Below are positions 1 to 8,640 of a DNA stretch of 33,752 nucleotides, one piece after another. The translations under genes and the position numbers were made by a program. Location: assembly GCA_900557035.1 (NCBI GenBank), contig USRA01000016.1, positions 1 to 33,752 on the forward strand, written 5' to 3'. Origin of the DNA: an uncultured Prevotella sp. Its GTDB lineage: Bacteria > Bacteroidota > Bacteroidia > Bacteroidales > Bacteroidaceae. The notes under the pieces are model-generated. The model searched no databases. It was given only the letters and a program-made list of their open reading frames with translations, and was not told the origin of the DNA. Positions within the stretch are counted from its first letter, which is position 1, and every line of letters starts with the position of its first letter.

Positions 1-109
1 TCTTCTCAGTAAATTTACCATCACGTGGTGCTCTAACGTCAGCGATTACGATGCTATAGAAAGCATAGTTCTTACGACCGCCGCGCTGCAATCTGATTTT
101 TGTTGCCAT
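1..109 (-). CDS. rpsP: 30S ribosomal protein S16 (partial, N-terminal 36 residues)
   Basis: The fragment begins [20 protein letters not shown] and continues with [16 protein letters not shown] residues, the conserved N-terminus of small-subunit protein S16, which helps assemble the 30S body. The gene runs off the left edge, so only 36 codons are visible. The start ATG (complement of 107-109) follows an AT-rich leader of about 65 nt. A full Bacteroidetes promoter lies upstream at 181-212 and a 7-bp hairpin sits near the predicted 5' end of the transcript. Confidence 0.95.
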   Translation of the reverse strand, partial: MATKIRLQRGGRKNYAFYSIVIADVRAPRDGKFTEK

Positions 110-156
110 TTTTAAAATCTAATTTTAATTTATTATTAATGAGGTTTGAATTTTAT

Positions 157-175
157 GCTGTCATCTCGTGACAGC
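157..175 (-). promoter_or_regulatory. hairpin at the 5' end of the rpsP leader
   Basis: GCTGTCA and TGACAGC pair perfectly around the loop TCTCG (plus-strand reading). The hairpin sits at the predicted transcription start given the -7 box at 181-188. It may protect the 5' end or bind a ribosomal protein. Function is inferred only from position. Confidence 0.5.
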
Positions 176-180
176 GGGTG

Positions 181-212
181 CAAAGGTACTACTTTTATTT
201 GGTACCCACAAA
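181..212 (-). promoter_or_regulatory. promoter of rpsP
   Basis: Read on the minus strand this is TTTG (212-209), a 20-nt spacer, then TACCTTTG (188-181). It matches the Bacteroidetes primary-sigma pattern TTTG-N19/20-TAnnTTTG exactly. Confidence 0.85.
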
Positions 213-264
213 TTTTTCTCCTATTTTATAGGCTTTTTTAGCATTTCTTTTAAGAATCAGGGCT

Positions 265-735
265 TTATCGGATGCGATCAGCGGCTCTAACCAGCTTTTC
301 GTCATCATTTACGCCCTTATATGCCATTGCGACAAGTATCAGGCTGACGATTGGAAGACAGGCAGCAAACTCGAAGCCCATCTTGCCCTGAACCTCTGGA
401 ATTGGAATGATACCCAAGAGAATCAAGACATAATCTATCACCCACAGTACCTGAAGCAGCATGGTACATTTGCAGATACTCATCTGTATCTTGCGGTTCT
501 TATAAAGGAATATCGTTACCAACGATAAGATTGCTGTTACGCTGAGCAGGACAAACAGAGGGATGCAGGTGGCAGAGATAGCAAAACCGCCCTCGCCTGT
601 CACCACACCCAGATTGTAAACCATACTGTCTGTTCCCATTCCCTCTGGCTCTATACTGCCGATTGGGAAGAACAGCCCCAGCGCACATACAATAACAGCT
701 AAAAGCAAAAACAGGGTTTGTTTACGCTGTATCAT
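265..735 (-). CDS. DUF4293 family membrane protein
   Basis: This 156-residue protein starts MIQRKQTLFLLLAVIVCALG, the typical opening of the Bacteroidetes DUF4293 family. Four hydrophobic segments are visible (about residues 8-26, 51-78, 88-112 and 121-142), followed by a short charged tail, so it is an inner-membrane protein with four spans. The function is unknown. It starts 17 nt after the rpoZ stop and is the last gene of bamD > rpoZ > DUF4293. That order recurs in Bacteroidetes and may tie it loosely to envelope growth, but that is only inference. Confidence 0.85.
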   Translation of the reverse strand: MIQRKQTLFLLLAVIVCALGLFFPIGSIEPEGMGTDSMVYNLGVVTGEGGFAISATCIPLFVLLSVTAILSLVTIFLYKNRKIQMSICKCTMLLQVLWVIDYVLILLGIIPIPEVQGKMGFEFAACLPIVSLILVAMAYKGVNDDEKLVRAADRIR

Positions 736-752
736 AGCTCTACCTGTCTTGT

Positions 753-1100
753 TTAGAGTTCATCCTCATCAGAAGAGTGAACTGGCATACTTGGATCACG
801 CCAATAAATGCTCTTCTCTACAAACTCCTCTGTAGCAATCAAAGTTGGCTTTGGCAACTTCTCATAGAAACGAGAGATCTCAATCTGCTCACGGTTCTCG
901 AAGACCTCTTCCAAAGAATCGTTGTAAGAAGCAAACTCAGAGAGTTTCTTGCTCAAGTCCTGCTTAATCTCAAGCGAGATCTGGTTAGCTCGCTTAGCGA
1001 TGATTGCAACACTCTCGTAAATGTTATGCGTATCATCACAGAGATCCATGATGTTACGGGTAACTGTGTTAACTGGTGCTTTTGATTTCTTATAATCCAT
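753..1100 (-). CDS. rpoZ: RNA polymerase omega subunit, Bacteroidetes type
   Basis: This 115-residue protein begins MDYKKSKAPVNTVTRNIMDL and continues NIYESVAIIAKRANQIS. The last stretch matches the omega core helix that clamps the beta' C-terminus and assists polymerase assembly. The C-terminal half (about residues 55-115, acidic then KPTLIATEEFVEKSIYWRDP) is specific to Bacteroidetes omega-like proteins. It lies between bamD (67 nt upstream) and DUF4293 and is probably co-transcribed from the bamD promoter. Family assignment is firm. Its behaviour as a true omega is inherited from the family annotation. Confidence 0.88.
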   Translation of the reverse strand: MDYKKSKAPVNTVTRNIMDLCDDTHNIYESVAIIAKRANQISLEIKQDLSKKLSEFASYNDSLEEVFENREQIEISRFYEKLPKPTLIATEEFVEKSIYWRDPSMPVHSSDEDEL

Positions 1101-1167
1101 AATTTATAGTACTATATATATTATTCTATATTTATCTATCGTTTCCTACTAGTAAGCTGTGAGGGCA

Positions 1168-2034
1168 TTATCTGTTGTCGCCTGCGAGCTTGTCGAGTGT
1201 ATCCTCAGGATGTGCCTTCTCGAAAGCCTTGCACTTCTCGATATATTTCTCGGCAGTGGCACGCTCCTTGGAATCCGGATACTCATTGATGAAGCCATAG
1301 CATTCATCCTCAGCATCCTGATAGCGCTCCAGCTGCTTGCTCTCAACACTCATCTTCGCCAGTTCATACTTGCTCTTCATGATGAGTGTTGCAAATTCCT
1401 CGCGCTTGTTGCTGTAAGGATAATCCTTGAGGGCATTCTGCGCTGTAACGATGCAAGCCTCGTAATTGTTGCCGCCGCTGGTGCAGTTGCCGAAGTAAGT
1501 ACCCATATCAAAGTACAGGCGTGCACTCTTATACTCCTTCTCTACCAGGAGATCCTGCAAGGCAAAGAGACGGTTGGTAGCCTGAGCCTTGAGATGAGCA
1601 TCCGGGAAGAGGTCAAGGAACTCCTGGAAGGCTGAAATCGCCATATAAGTAGTACTCTGGTCAAGTCGAGGCTCCGGTGCATTCTGATAGAGGCTTTCGC
1701 CCACAAAGTACTTCGCCATCTCTGCATACTGTCCCTTCGGATAGCTGGCATAATATTTCTTGAAATACTCTGATGCCGTTTCGTAATCCTTCAAGCCATA
1801 CTCAGCCATCGCCAACATATAAAGACACTCCTCGCCCTCAGTTGAACCCTTCTTGATGGTCACAACTTCCTGCAACAGAGGAATGGCACGAGAATACTTG
1901 CCCTGTGCAAAACACTGCTTGGCATACTCGTACTTATAGGTAGGTGTTGCTGCCTTATATACCTGATTATATTCGCTCGCACAGCCAGTAAGAAGCAATG
2001 CTACACTAGCTGCGATTAGTATTGATTTCTTCAT
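1168..2034 (-). CDS. bamD: outer membrane assembly lipoprotein BamD
   Basis: The 288-residue precursor begins MKKSILIAASVALLLTGCAS, a lipoprotein signal peptide with lipobox LLTGC, so the mature protein starts at lipidated Cys18. The rest is helical TPR-type repeat, for example YEYAKQCFAQGKYSRAIPLL and the following YGLKDYETASEYFKKYYASYP, as in BamD/YfiO. BamD is the essential lipoprotein partner of BamA in inserting beta-barrel proteins into the outer membrane. It is the first gene of the operon, with a full promoter at 2054-2084, and is divergent from uvrB. Confidence 0.93.
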   Translation of the reverse strand: MKKSILIAASVALLLTGCASEYNQVYKAATPTYKYEYAKQCFAQGKYSRAIPLLQEVVTIKKGSTEGEECLYMLAMAEYGLKDYETASEYFKKYYASYPKGQYAEMAKYFVGESLYQNAPEPRLDQSTTYMAISAFQEFLDLFPDAHLKAQATNRLFALQDLLVEKEYKSARLYFDMGTYFGNCTSGGNNYEACIVTAQNALKDYPYSNKREEFATLIMKSKYELAKMSVESKQLERYQDAEDECYGFINEYPDSKERATAEKYIEKCKAFEKAHPEDTLDKLAGDNR

Positions 2035-2053
2035 ATTATTACTTTTGTGGATG

Positions 2054-2084
2054 CAAAGTTACAGATAATTTGCTTATTATCAAA
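2054..2084 (-). promoter_or_regulatory. promoter of the bamD-rpoZ-DUF4293 operon
   Basis: On the minus strand: TTTG (2084-2081), a 19-nt spacer, TAACTTTG (2061-2054). The start codon lies about 20 nt below the -7 box, so the leader is very short. Confidence 0.8.
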
Positions 2085-2145
2085 AGAAAAAATACATTTT
2101 TTCGCAAATAATTAATCTTTATAACGATTAATGCCGTTTTTTTTG

Positions 2146-2153
2146 TATTTTTG
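2146..2153 (+). promoter_or_regulatory. -7 box of the uvrB promoter
   Basis: TATTTTTG fits TAnnTTTG. No good -33 TTTG is visible at the expected spacing. The box contains the TTG at 2151, which could otherwise be taken as an upstream start codon, and so places the real start at ATG 2172. Confidence 0.7.
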
Positions 2154-2171
2154 CACCCAAAAACAGAGATT

Positions 2172-4262
2172 ATGGACTTTAAAATCACATCAGAATATCA
2201 ACCGACGGGTGATCAGCCGCAAGCCATCCGACAACTCACCGAAGGCATCCAGCAGGGAGAGCCCGCACAGGTGTTGCTTGGCGTAACCGGTTCCGGCAAG
2301 ACCTTCACCGTAGCAAACGTGATAGCCAACGTGGGTAAGCCGACTCTTATCCTGAGTCATAACAAGACGCTTGCCGCCCAGCTTTATCAGGAGATGAAAG
2401 GCTTCTTCCCCGATAACGCTGTGGAGTATTACGTTTCCTACTACGACTATTACCAGCCGGAGGCATATCTGCCAACCACGGATACCTATATAGAAAAAGA
2501 TCTCGCCATCAATGATGAGATCGACAAGCTCCGTCTGGGTGCCGTTTCCGCTTTGCTTTCAGGCAGAAAAGATGTCATCGTGGTATCTTCCGTATCATGC
2601 ATCTATGGTATGGGTGGACCAGTAGCCATGCAGGAAAACATCATCAAGATTCGCAGGGGACAGCAACTCGACAGAAATGAGTTCCTCAGGAAACTGGTAG
2701 ATGCCCTCTATGTAAGAAACGACATCGAACTGCAGCGCGGCAACTTCCGTGTAAAGGGAGAAACGGTAGATATCTTCATGGCGTACAGCGACCATGTGCT
2801 GCGAGTAACCTGGTGGGATGACGAGATAGACAGCATCGAGGAGGTAGATTCCCTCACCTATCACCGACTCGCCTCCTTTGAAGAATATGAGATTTATCCT
2901 GCCAACCTTTTTGTAACCAGCAAGGAGCAGCAGGAAATCGCCATCAGAATGATACAGGACGACCTGGTGAAGCAGGAAGAATTCTTCAAGAGCATAGGCG
3001 ATGGCATCAAGGCACAGCGCATCAAGGAGCGTGTGGAATACGATATGGAGATGATCAAGGAGCTGGGACACTGTTCGGGCATCGAGAACTATTCGAGATA
3101 TTTCGATGGCAGACATGAAGGAGAGCGTCCATACTGTCTGCTCGATTTCTTCCCGAAAGATTTCCTACTGGTGGTTGACGAGAGCCATGTAAGCATTCCG
3201 CAGATCGGTGCGATGTATGGTGGCGATAGAGCCAGAAAGAAGAACCTGGTGGAATACGGTTTCCGGTTGCCTGCCGCCTTCGACAACCGTCCGCTCACCT
3301 TCGAGGAATTTCACAGTATGATTCATCAGGCCATCTACGTGAGTGCTACCCCAGCCGACTATGAGCTGAGAGAATCTGAAGGTGTGGTAGTAGAACAGCT
3401 GATTCGTCCTACCGGATTGCTCGATCCGGAGATAGAGGTCCGCCCAAGCGAGAACCAGATAGATGATCTGCTCGATGAGATTCTGACCAGAACCCACCGG
3501 GATGAACGTGTACTCATCACCACCCTTACCAAACGTATGGCTGAGGAGCTGACCGAGTTCCTGCTGAACCACGATGTAAAGGCTGCCTATATCCATAGCG
3601 ATGTGGCAACGCTCGACCGCGTGAAGATCATGAACGATCTGCGAGCAGGTATCTATGATGTACTGGTGGGTGTGAATCTGCTCCGCGAGGGTCTTGACTT
3701 GCCTGAGGTATCGCTTGTAGCCATTCTCGATGCAGACAAGGAGGGATTTCTGCGCAGTCACCGTTCTCTGACCCAGACCGCCGGTCGTGCCGCCAGAAAC
3801 GTGAACGGCAAGGTGATTATGTATGCGGATAATATTACAGACAGCATGCAGAAGACCATTGATGAGACTGCCCGCCGAAGAAGCATCCAGCTGAAATACA
3901 ATGCCGATCATGGCATCACCCCTAAGCAGATTCAGAAGGCAATCACCTCTGCACTGCCTACCAGCAAGGAAGAGGCAGCCAATGGTGCCGCCAGCATCAG
4001 AAACATCAAGGGTGCCGAAGGTTTTCAGGGTGTTCTGGGTGCCGAAGGTTCGAAGCAACGGGTTTATATCGAACCGGATACAGCCACGATGGTTGCCGAT
4101 CCTATCGTCCGCAGCATGAGCAAGGAGGAACTGGAGAAGAGCATCGCCAATACTACAGCCCTGATGAAGCAAGCCGCCAAGGGCCTCGACTTCATGCAGG
4201 CCGCCCAGTATCGCGACGAAATCATCCGATTGCAGAAGGAATTGGAAGAAAAAAATAATTAG
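2172..4262 (+). CDS. uvrB: excinuclease ABC subunit B
   Basis: UvrB is the DNA-damage verification helicase of nucleotide excision repair. It is loaded by UvrA and then recruits UvrC. Counting from ATG 2172 the protein has 696 residues. Walker A is GVTGSGKT (37-44). The beta-hairpin that clamps DNA is [14 protein letters not shown] (about 90-105). Helicase motifs [15 protein letters not shown] and QTAGRAARN follow, and the C-terminal UVR helix pair ends in [21 protein letters not shown] seven codons upstream is rejected because it is part of the -7 promoter box. The gene stands alone and shares a two-way hairpin terminator with yigZ. Confidence 0.97.
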   Translation: MDFKITSEYQPTGDQPQAIRQLTEGIQQGEPAQVLLGVTGSGKTFTVANVIANVGKPTLILSHNKTLAAQLYQEMKGFFPDNAVEYYVSYYDYYQPEAYLPTTDTYIEKDLAINDEIDKLRLGAVSALLSGRKDVIVVSSVSCIYGMGGPVAMQENIIKIRRGQQLDRNEFLRKLVDALYVRNDIELQRGNFRVKGETVDIFMAYSDHVLRVTWWDDEIDSIEEVDSLTYHRLASFEEYEIYPANLFVTSKEQQEIAIRMIQDDLVKQEEFFKSIGDGIKAQRIKERVEYDMEMIKELGHCSGIENYSRYFDGRHEGERPYCLLDFFPKDFLLVVDESHVSIPQIGAMYGGDRARKKNLVEYGFRLPAAFDNRPLTFEEFHSMIHQAIYVSATPADYELRESEGVVVEQLIRPTGLLDPEIEVRPSENQIDDLLDEILTRTHRDERVLITTLTKRMAEELTEFLLNHDVKAAYIHSDVATLDRVKIMNDLRAGIYDVLVGVNLLREGLDLPEVSLVAILDADKEGFLRSHRSLTQTAGRAARNVNGKVIMYADNITDSMQKTIDETARRRSIQLKYNADHGITPKQIQKAITSALPTSKEEAANGAASIRNIKGAEGFQGVLGAEGSKQRVYIEPDTATMVADPIVRSMSKEELEKSIANTTALMKQAAKGLDFMQAAQYRDEIIRLQKELEEKNN

Positions 4263-4274
4263 TAATTATATACA

Positions 4275-4312
4275 AATGAGGGTGTGTCATAAGCCACACC
4301 CTCATTTTCTTT
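4275..4312. terminator. bidirectional terminator between uvrB and yigZ
   Basis: ATGAGGGTGTG and CACACCCTCAT form a perfect 11-bp stem around an 8-nt loop. T-rich runs follow on both strands (TTTTCTTT on plus). It ends uvrB and the minus-strand DUF1015-yigZ unit. The yigZ stop codon sits inside its plus-strand T-tract. Confidence 0.9.
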
Positions 4313-4898
4313 ATTCGAAGGAAAGCTTCTTCAGGCGAGTACGTAACTGCTCGGCTTCGCTCTTCCTGATGGATAACTTGATGGTACAGGTATTGTCGAA
4401 AGTCTGATCCACGATGCGTGGATTCATCTCCTTCACGATTCTCATCACATCATTCATCATCGGATAGGTGAAATCATAGGTTACGATTTCCTCTACCTGC
4501 TGCGTTACCTCCTCACAATGCGCCAAGGCATCTATCGCAGCTTCACGATAGGCAACAATCAATCCGCTGGTACCCAGCTTGACACCTCCGAAATAGCGGA
4601 TTACCACGATGAGAATATCCGTCAATTCGGCTTTCGTAATCTGTCCCAGGATAGGCTTTCCTGCCGTAGAAGAAGGCTCACCATCATCATTGGCGCGAAA
4701 CTCCGTACGCTCCGGACCTAGCATATAGGCATAACAACAATGTCGGGCATCGTAATATTTCTTACGGTACCCGGCAACAATCTCCTTCACCTCGTCAACG
4801 GTCGTAACGTGGTGAGCAAAGGCGAGAAACTTACTCCTTTTCTCGGTGTAATATCCCTCGCCTACTGTATCTGATATAGTCTTAAATTCGTCAATCAT
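4311..4898 (-). CDS. yigZ: YigZ/IMPACT family protein (UPF0029)
   Basis: This 195-residue protein carries the UPF0029 signature: EKRSKFLAFAHHV near the N-terminus, then YYDARHCCYAYMLG and NDDGEPSSTAGKPIL, then VVIRYFGGVKLGTSGLIVAYR. IMPACT-type domains are linked to translation control in eukaryotes. The bacterial role is unknown. A C-terminal DUF1949-like region (about 130-195) follows. The start is coupled to DUF1015 by a TAATG overlap sharing one base, so the two are translated from one mRNA. Confidence 0.92.
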   Translation of the reverse strand: MIDEFKTISDTVGEGYYTEKRSKFLAFAHHVTTVDEVKEIVAGYRKKYYDARHCCYAYMLGPERTEFRANDDGEPSSTAGKPILGQITKAELTDILIVVIRYFGGVKLGTSGLIVAYREAAIDALAHCEEVTQQVEEIVTYDFTYPMMNDVMRIVKEMNPRIVDQTFDNTCTIKLSIRKSEAEQLRTRLKKLSFE

Positions 4899-6232
4899 TA
4901 ATCCAACTTGTGAATAATCAATCCGCTACGCAACTTTGGCTCAAACCAGGTTGCCTTTGGCGGCATAATCTTGCCACTGTCTGCAATGTCCATAATCTGC
5001 TGCATGGTGACAGGATGCAAGGCAAGTGCCATCTTCATCTCGCCACTATCTACACGACGCTTCAACTCGCCGAGTCCACGAAGACCGCCCACGAAGTCGA
5101 TACGCTTATCAGAACGCAAATCCTTGATGCCCAGAATATCATCCAGAATCAGACGGGAAGAGATATCTACATCGAGCACGCCGATAGGATCCTCCTCATC
5201 ATAGGTTCCAGGCTTGGCAAACAAACCGTACCATTTACCATCGAGATACACGAGGAAAGAATGGAGAGCGGCAGGCTTCAGGATATCCAAGCCAAACTGC
5301 TCGATTGCTGCATCAACAGCAAACTTCTCATAGCATGGGATACCCTCCTCATCGCCAGACACATTCACATTAATCGCATCAATCTCAATAACTTCGAAGT
5401 TCTTGGTAAGAGCATCGAGGAACTGTTCTGATGTCAAGCCATTCAAGTCCTTCACTACTCGGTTGTAATCAAGGATGGTAAGCTGACTAGCCTGGAAGCA
5501 GACAGCCATGAAATAGTTGTATTCCTCCTTACCGGTATGGTTCGGATTCTGCTTTGCCTTCTCTGCGCCTACCAAAGCTGCGGCAGCCGAACGGTGATGA
5601 CCATCGGCGATATAGAGGCTAGGCATCTTGGCAAATTCTGCGGTGATGGTTTCGATATCCTTGTCATCACTGACAATCCAGAACTGGTGACGGAAGCCAT
5701 CAATCGGAGCGACGAAATCATACTCAGGCTCTGTTGCAGCATAGCGCATCAGAATCTCATTGAGCACCGGATTATCAGGATAAGCAAAGAAGACAGGTTC
5801 GATATTGGCATTGCAGACACGAACGTGCTTCATACGATCCTCTTCCTTGTCACGGCGGGTAAGTTCATGCTTCTTGATGACACCCGTCATATAATCATTT
5901 ACATATGCACCCACCACAAGACCATACTGTGTCTTGCCATTCATGGTCTGTGCATAGATATAATACTGTTCTTTATCATCCTGCTTCAACCAGCCGTTCT
6001 CCTGGAACTTCTTGAAGTTCTCTGCGGCACTCTCATAAACACGAGGGTCGTACTCTGAGGTACCCGGCTCGAAGTTGATTTCAGGTTTAATAATATGATA
6101 AAGGCTTTTCTCGTTATCGCCAGCCTCGGTACGAGCTTCCTCTGAATCGAGGACATCGTATGGACGAGACTCAACTTGCTCTACTAAATCTTTTGGAGGG
6201 CGAATGCCCTTGAAAGGTTTTACTATTGCCAT
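4898..6232 (-). CDS. DUF1015 family protein
   Basis: This 444-residue protein begins MAIVKPFKGIRPPKDLVEQV with SRPYDVLDSEEA shortly after, the hallmark opening of DUF1015. Conserved blocks include KHELTRRDKEEDR (121-133) and LYIADGHHRSAAAA (207-219). No signal peptide or membrane span is seen, so it is cytoplasmic. The DGHHR block resembles the core motif of the ParB/sulfiredoxin fold, which includes free-serine kinases (SerK, SbnI). Together with serC-serA just upstream this suggests a nucleotide-using role near serine metabolism, but no activity is established. A strong terminator separates it from serA, so it probably has its own promoter, which I could not identify. Confidence 0.88.
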   Translation of the reverse strand: MAIVKPFKGIRPPKDLVEQVESRPYDVLDSEEARTEAGDNEKSLYHIIKPEINFEPGTSEYDPRVYESAAENFKKFQENGWLKQDDKEQYYIYAQTMNGKTQYGLVVGAYVNDYMTGVIKKHELTRRDKEEDRMKHVRVCNANIEPVFFAYPDNPVLNEILMRYAATEPEYDFVAPIDGFRHQFWIVSDDKDIETITAEFAKMPSLYIADGHHRSAAAALVGAEKAKQNPNHTGKEEYNYFMAVCFQASQLTILDYNRVVKDLNGLTSEQFLDALTKNFEVIEIDAINVNVSGDEEGIPCYEKFAVDAAIEQFGLDILKPAALHSFLVYLDGKWYGLFAKPGTYDEEDPIGVLDVDISSRLILDDILGIKDLRSDKRIDFVGGLRGLGELKRRVDSGEMKMALALHPVTMQQIMDIADSGKIMPPKATWFEPKLRSGLIIHKLD

Positions 6233-6260
6233 AATGTTATATTAAATTTGTCAAGATGAA

Positions 6261-6316
6261 TAAAAACACGAAAAGCCCATCAAGAGTGCTTCAGTGAAAA
6301 AGCACTCTTCATGAGC
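6261..6316 (-). terminator. terminator between serA and DUF1015
   Basis: On the minus strand GCTCATGAAGAGTGCT pairs with AGCACTCTTGATGGGC (one mismatch and one G-U), then a T-rich tail with TTTT and TTTTT. It lies 20 nt after the serA stop and should end most serC-serA transcription before DUF1015, or act as an attenuator. Confidence 0.82.
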
Positions 6317-6336
6317 TATATATTCGGGATGATTAA

Positions 6337-7254
6337 TTACTTATTTACCTGGAACTTGGTGCAGCCATCTGCAAAGAACGCATTGATCTGCTTGGCTGCA
6401 GCAATACCAGCATTGATGTTAGCCTCGGCTGTCTGCGCACCCATCTTCTTAGGTGTTGAGAAGTAACGCCCCTCGAACTTGGCGAAGTCTGCATCAGCAT
6501 CTGGCTTGATGTCGGTGATGAACTTCAAGTCCTCACGCTCAGCGAGAAGCTTCAGGAGCTCAGGCTCATTGATGACCTCCTTGCGGGCAGTGTTAATAAG
6601 AATACCACCCTTAGGCAACTGGTTAACGGTCTTGTAATCGATGCTCTTGATAGTCTCTGGAGTAGCAGGGATATGAAGAGAAACGATATCGCAAGTCTGG
6701 AACAGCTCATCCTGAGACTTTACGGCGTGAACACCTGCAGCCTCGATGACATCTGCAGGACAGAAGGCATCATAGGCAGACACTTCCATACCGAAGCCCT
6801 TGGCGATGCGAGCTACATTGCGACCCACATTTCCAAATGCCAGGATACCCAACTTCTTACCCTTCAACTCACAGCCAGCCTTGCCATTGTAGAAGTTACG
6901 AACGGCAAATACCAGCAAGCCGAATACCAACTCGGCTACAGCGTTAGAGTTCTGACCAGGGGTATTCTCGGCTACTACGTTGTGAGCAGTAGCAGCTGCC
7001 AGGTCGATATTGTCATAACCAGCACCAGCACGAACGATAATCTTCAGGTTCTTGGCAGCGTCGAGCACCTCGGCATCAGCCTTGTCAGAACGGATAATCA
7101 TCGCATCCACATCCTTCACAGCATCGAGAAGCTGAGCCTTCTCTGTATATTTTTCGAGCAGAACGAGTTCGTTGCCTGCTCCCTCTATTTCTTTCTTAAT
7201 GCCTTCCACAGCAGCCGCTGCGAATGGCTTTTCTGTTGCAACTAATACTTTCAT
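6337..7254 (-). CDS. serA: D-3-phosphoglycerate dehydrogenase, short lysine type
   Basis: SerA oxidises 3-phosphoglycerate with NAD+ in the first step of serine synthesis. At 305 residues it is the short form without ACT or ASB regulatory domains. The NAD-binding stretch is LGILAFGNVGRNVARIAKGF (135-154) and the substrate/catalytic Arg lies in NTARKEV (221-227). The canonical catalytic His motif (TPHIGAxTxEA) instead reads TPKKMGAQTAEA (267-278), placing Lys where His is usual. That is the lysine-type (type III-K) variant known from Entamoeba and its Bacteroidetes relatives. It starts 13 nt after serC and is the second gene of that operon. Confidence 0.93.
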   Translation of the reverse strand: MKVLVATEKPFAAAAVEGIKKEIEGAGNELVLLEKYTEKAQLLDAVKDVDAMIIRSDKADAEVLDAAKNLKIIVRAGAGYDNIDLAAATAHNVVAENTPGQNSNAVAELVFGLLVFAVRNFYNGKAGCELKGKKLGILAFGNVGRNVARIAKGFGMEVSAYDAFCPADVIEAAGVHAVKSQDELFQTCDIVSLHIPATPETIKSIDYKTVNQLPKGGILINTARKEVINEPELLKLLAEREDLKFITDIKPDADADFAKFEGRYFSTPKKMGAQTAEANINAGIAAAKQINAFFADGCTKFQVNK

Positions 7255-7267
7255 ACAAATTCAAAAA

Positions 7268-8338
7268 TTAATGTTGTGCTTCAAAATCCTGCATAGCCTT
7301 GACGAGTGCCTGAACACCCTCCATGGTCTGTGCATTGTAGCAGCTGGCACGGAAACCACCAACAGAACGGTGACCCTTGATACCAACCATGCTGCGCTCT
7401 GTAGCGAAATCAAGGAATGGCTTCTCCAGCTCCTTGTACTCATCGTTCATCACGAAGCAGATGTTCATCAATGAGCGGGAAGCCTCTTCCACGGTACCCT
7501 TGAAGAGCTTGTTGCGGTCAATCTCTGTATAGAGAACCTCAGCACGCTCGTGAGCTCGCTTGTCAGCAGCCTCTACACCACCATTTGCCTTCAACCAGCG
7601 GAGGTTCTCCATAAGGGTATAGATAGGAACTACAGGAGGAGTATTGAACATACTGCACTTCTCTACGTGAGTACGATAGTCGAGCATGGTAGGAATCTCG
7701 CGAGGAGCCTTGCCGAGCATCTCATCCTTCACGATGATAACGGTAACACCAGCCATAGAGAGGTTCTTCTGAGCACCGGCATAGATGGCTGTGTACTTTG
7801 AAACATCCACAGGACGACTCATGATGTCTGATGACATATCAGAAATCAAAGGAACGTTCACGTCTGGATCCACACGGAGTTCGGTACCATATATAGTATT
7901 GTTGCTTGTGAGATGCAAGTAATCACAATCGGCTGGCACAGTGTTAGGAACCTGTGGATAGAAAGTGTAGTTGGCATCGGACGATGATGCGATCTCCACG
8001 ACCTCACCAAAATGCTTTGCCTCTTTCATTGCCTTCTTAGCCCAAGTACCAGAATTAATGTAGGCAGCCTTCTTGATGAGGAAGTTGGCAGGAATCTGCA
8101 TAAACTGCAATGACGCACCACCACCAAGGAAGATTACGGAGTAACCCTCAGGAATGTCAAGAAGCTCCTTGAAAAGGGAGACAGCCTCATCAACAACTGG
8201 CTGGAAATCCTTAGCACGGTGGCTGATTTCCATCAATGAAAGACCTGAACCATTAAAATCCAAAATCTGCTTTGCTGTGTTCTCAATCACTTCACGTGGA
8301 AGCATTGATGGACCTGCGTTAAAATTGTACTTCTTCAT
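7268..8338 (-). CDS. serC: phosphoserine aminotransferase
   Basis: SerC converts 3-phosphohydroxypyruvate and glutamate to phosphoserine, the second step of serine synthesis, and often also serves the pyridoxal phosphate pathway. The protein has 356 residues and starts [20 protein letters not shown]. The PLP lysine is K191 in [11 protein letters not shown]. The cofactor-binding LGGGASLQF (71-79), SDMSSDI (166-172) and C-terminal [15 protein letters not shown] complete the family pattern. It is the first gene of serC > serA, behind a well-matched promoter and a leader of about 105 nt with a small hairpin. Confidence 0.96.
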   Translation of the reverse strand: MKKYNFNAGPSMLPREVIENTAKQILDFNGSGLSLMEISHRAKDFQPVVDEAVSLFKELLDIPEGYSVIFLGGGASLQFMQIPANFLIKKAAYINSGTWAKKAMKEAKHFGEVVEIASSSDANYTFYPQVPNTVPADCDYLHLTSNNTIYGTELRVDPDVNVPLISDMSSDIMSRPVDVSKYTAIYAGAQKNLSMAGVTVIIVKDEMLGKAPREIPTMLDYRTHVEKCSMFNTPPVVPIYTLMENLRWLKANGGVEAADKRAHERAEVLYTEIDRNKLFKGTVEEASRSLMNICFVMNDEYKELEKPFLDFATERSMVGIKGHRSVGGFRASCYNAQTMEGVQALVKAMQDFEAQH

Positions 8339-8372
8339 CTTGTTTAATTATTTTAGTTTTCTGACTATGCCA

Positions 8373-8388
8373 TTCCTGTTAGCAGGAA
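8373..8388 (-). promoter_or_regulatory. hairpin in the serC leader
   Basis: TTCCTG and CAGGAA pair around loop TTAG, about 35 nt upstream of the serC start codon and inside the predicted leader. Its role is unknown. It is too small to call a riboswitch. Confidence 0.35.
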
Positions 8389-8451
8389 CAGTATAAGCGC
8401 AATCCACCCATATAGGCAACTGAGCAACCCTAATGTATGGATTTACGGATG

Positions 8452-8483
8452 CGAAATTACATATTTTATTTGAAACCACCAAA
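8452..8483 (-). promoter_or_regulatory. promoter of serC-serA
   Basis: On the minus strand: TTTG (8483-8480), a 20-nt spacer, TAATTTCG (8459-8452), with one mismatch to TAnnTTTG. It predicts a leader of about 105 nt. Confidence 0.7.
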
Positions 8484-8586
8484 TTTTCCTGCACATTTTT
8501 AGCGTTTTGGGCAAAAATCTTTCATTTTGTCAGTGCTTTTAACATATTTATCGCATATTTATGCCATAAATATCAATTTATAACCA

Positions 8587-8626
8587 GAAAAGCCTCCTCT
8601 GGAAACAAATTCCAAGAAGAGGCCTT
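8587..8626 (-). terminator. terminator of the glgB-to-helicase operon
   Basis: On the minus strand AAGGCCTCTTCT pairs with AGAGGAGGCTTT using two G-U pairs, extended inside by TGGAA/TTCCA, then TTTTC. The G-U pairs become mismatches on the plus strand, so the hairpin works for minus-strand transcripts. It begins about 15 nt past the helicase stop codon. Confidence 0.75.
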
Positions 8627-8640
8627 CACCGGCATTAAAA

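Larger units (their letters stand above)
8339..8640. other. intergenic region between serC and the DbpA-like gene
   Basis: It holds the serC leader and promoter on one side and the terminator of the helicase operon (8587-8626) on the other. A possible plus-strand reading frame across it has no family resemblance and runs over both elements. I see no gene. Confidence 0.6.

Noticed and set aside
2151..2171. TTG at 2151 as the uvrB start
   Set aside because: The TTG belongs to the -7 box TATTTTTG, so it would lie upstream of the transcript. ATG 2172 matches the family N-terminus [19 protein letters not shown].
3165..4172. A 335-codon frame opposite uvrB
   Set aside because: It is antisense to the conserved helicase motifs and has no family features or promoter.
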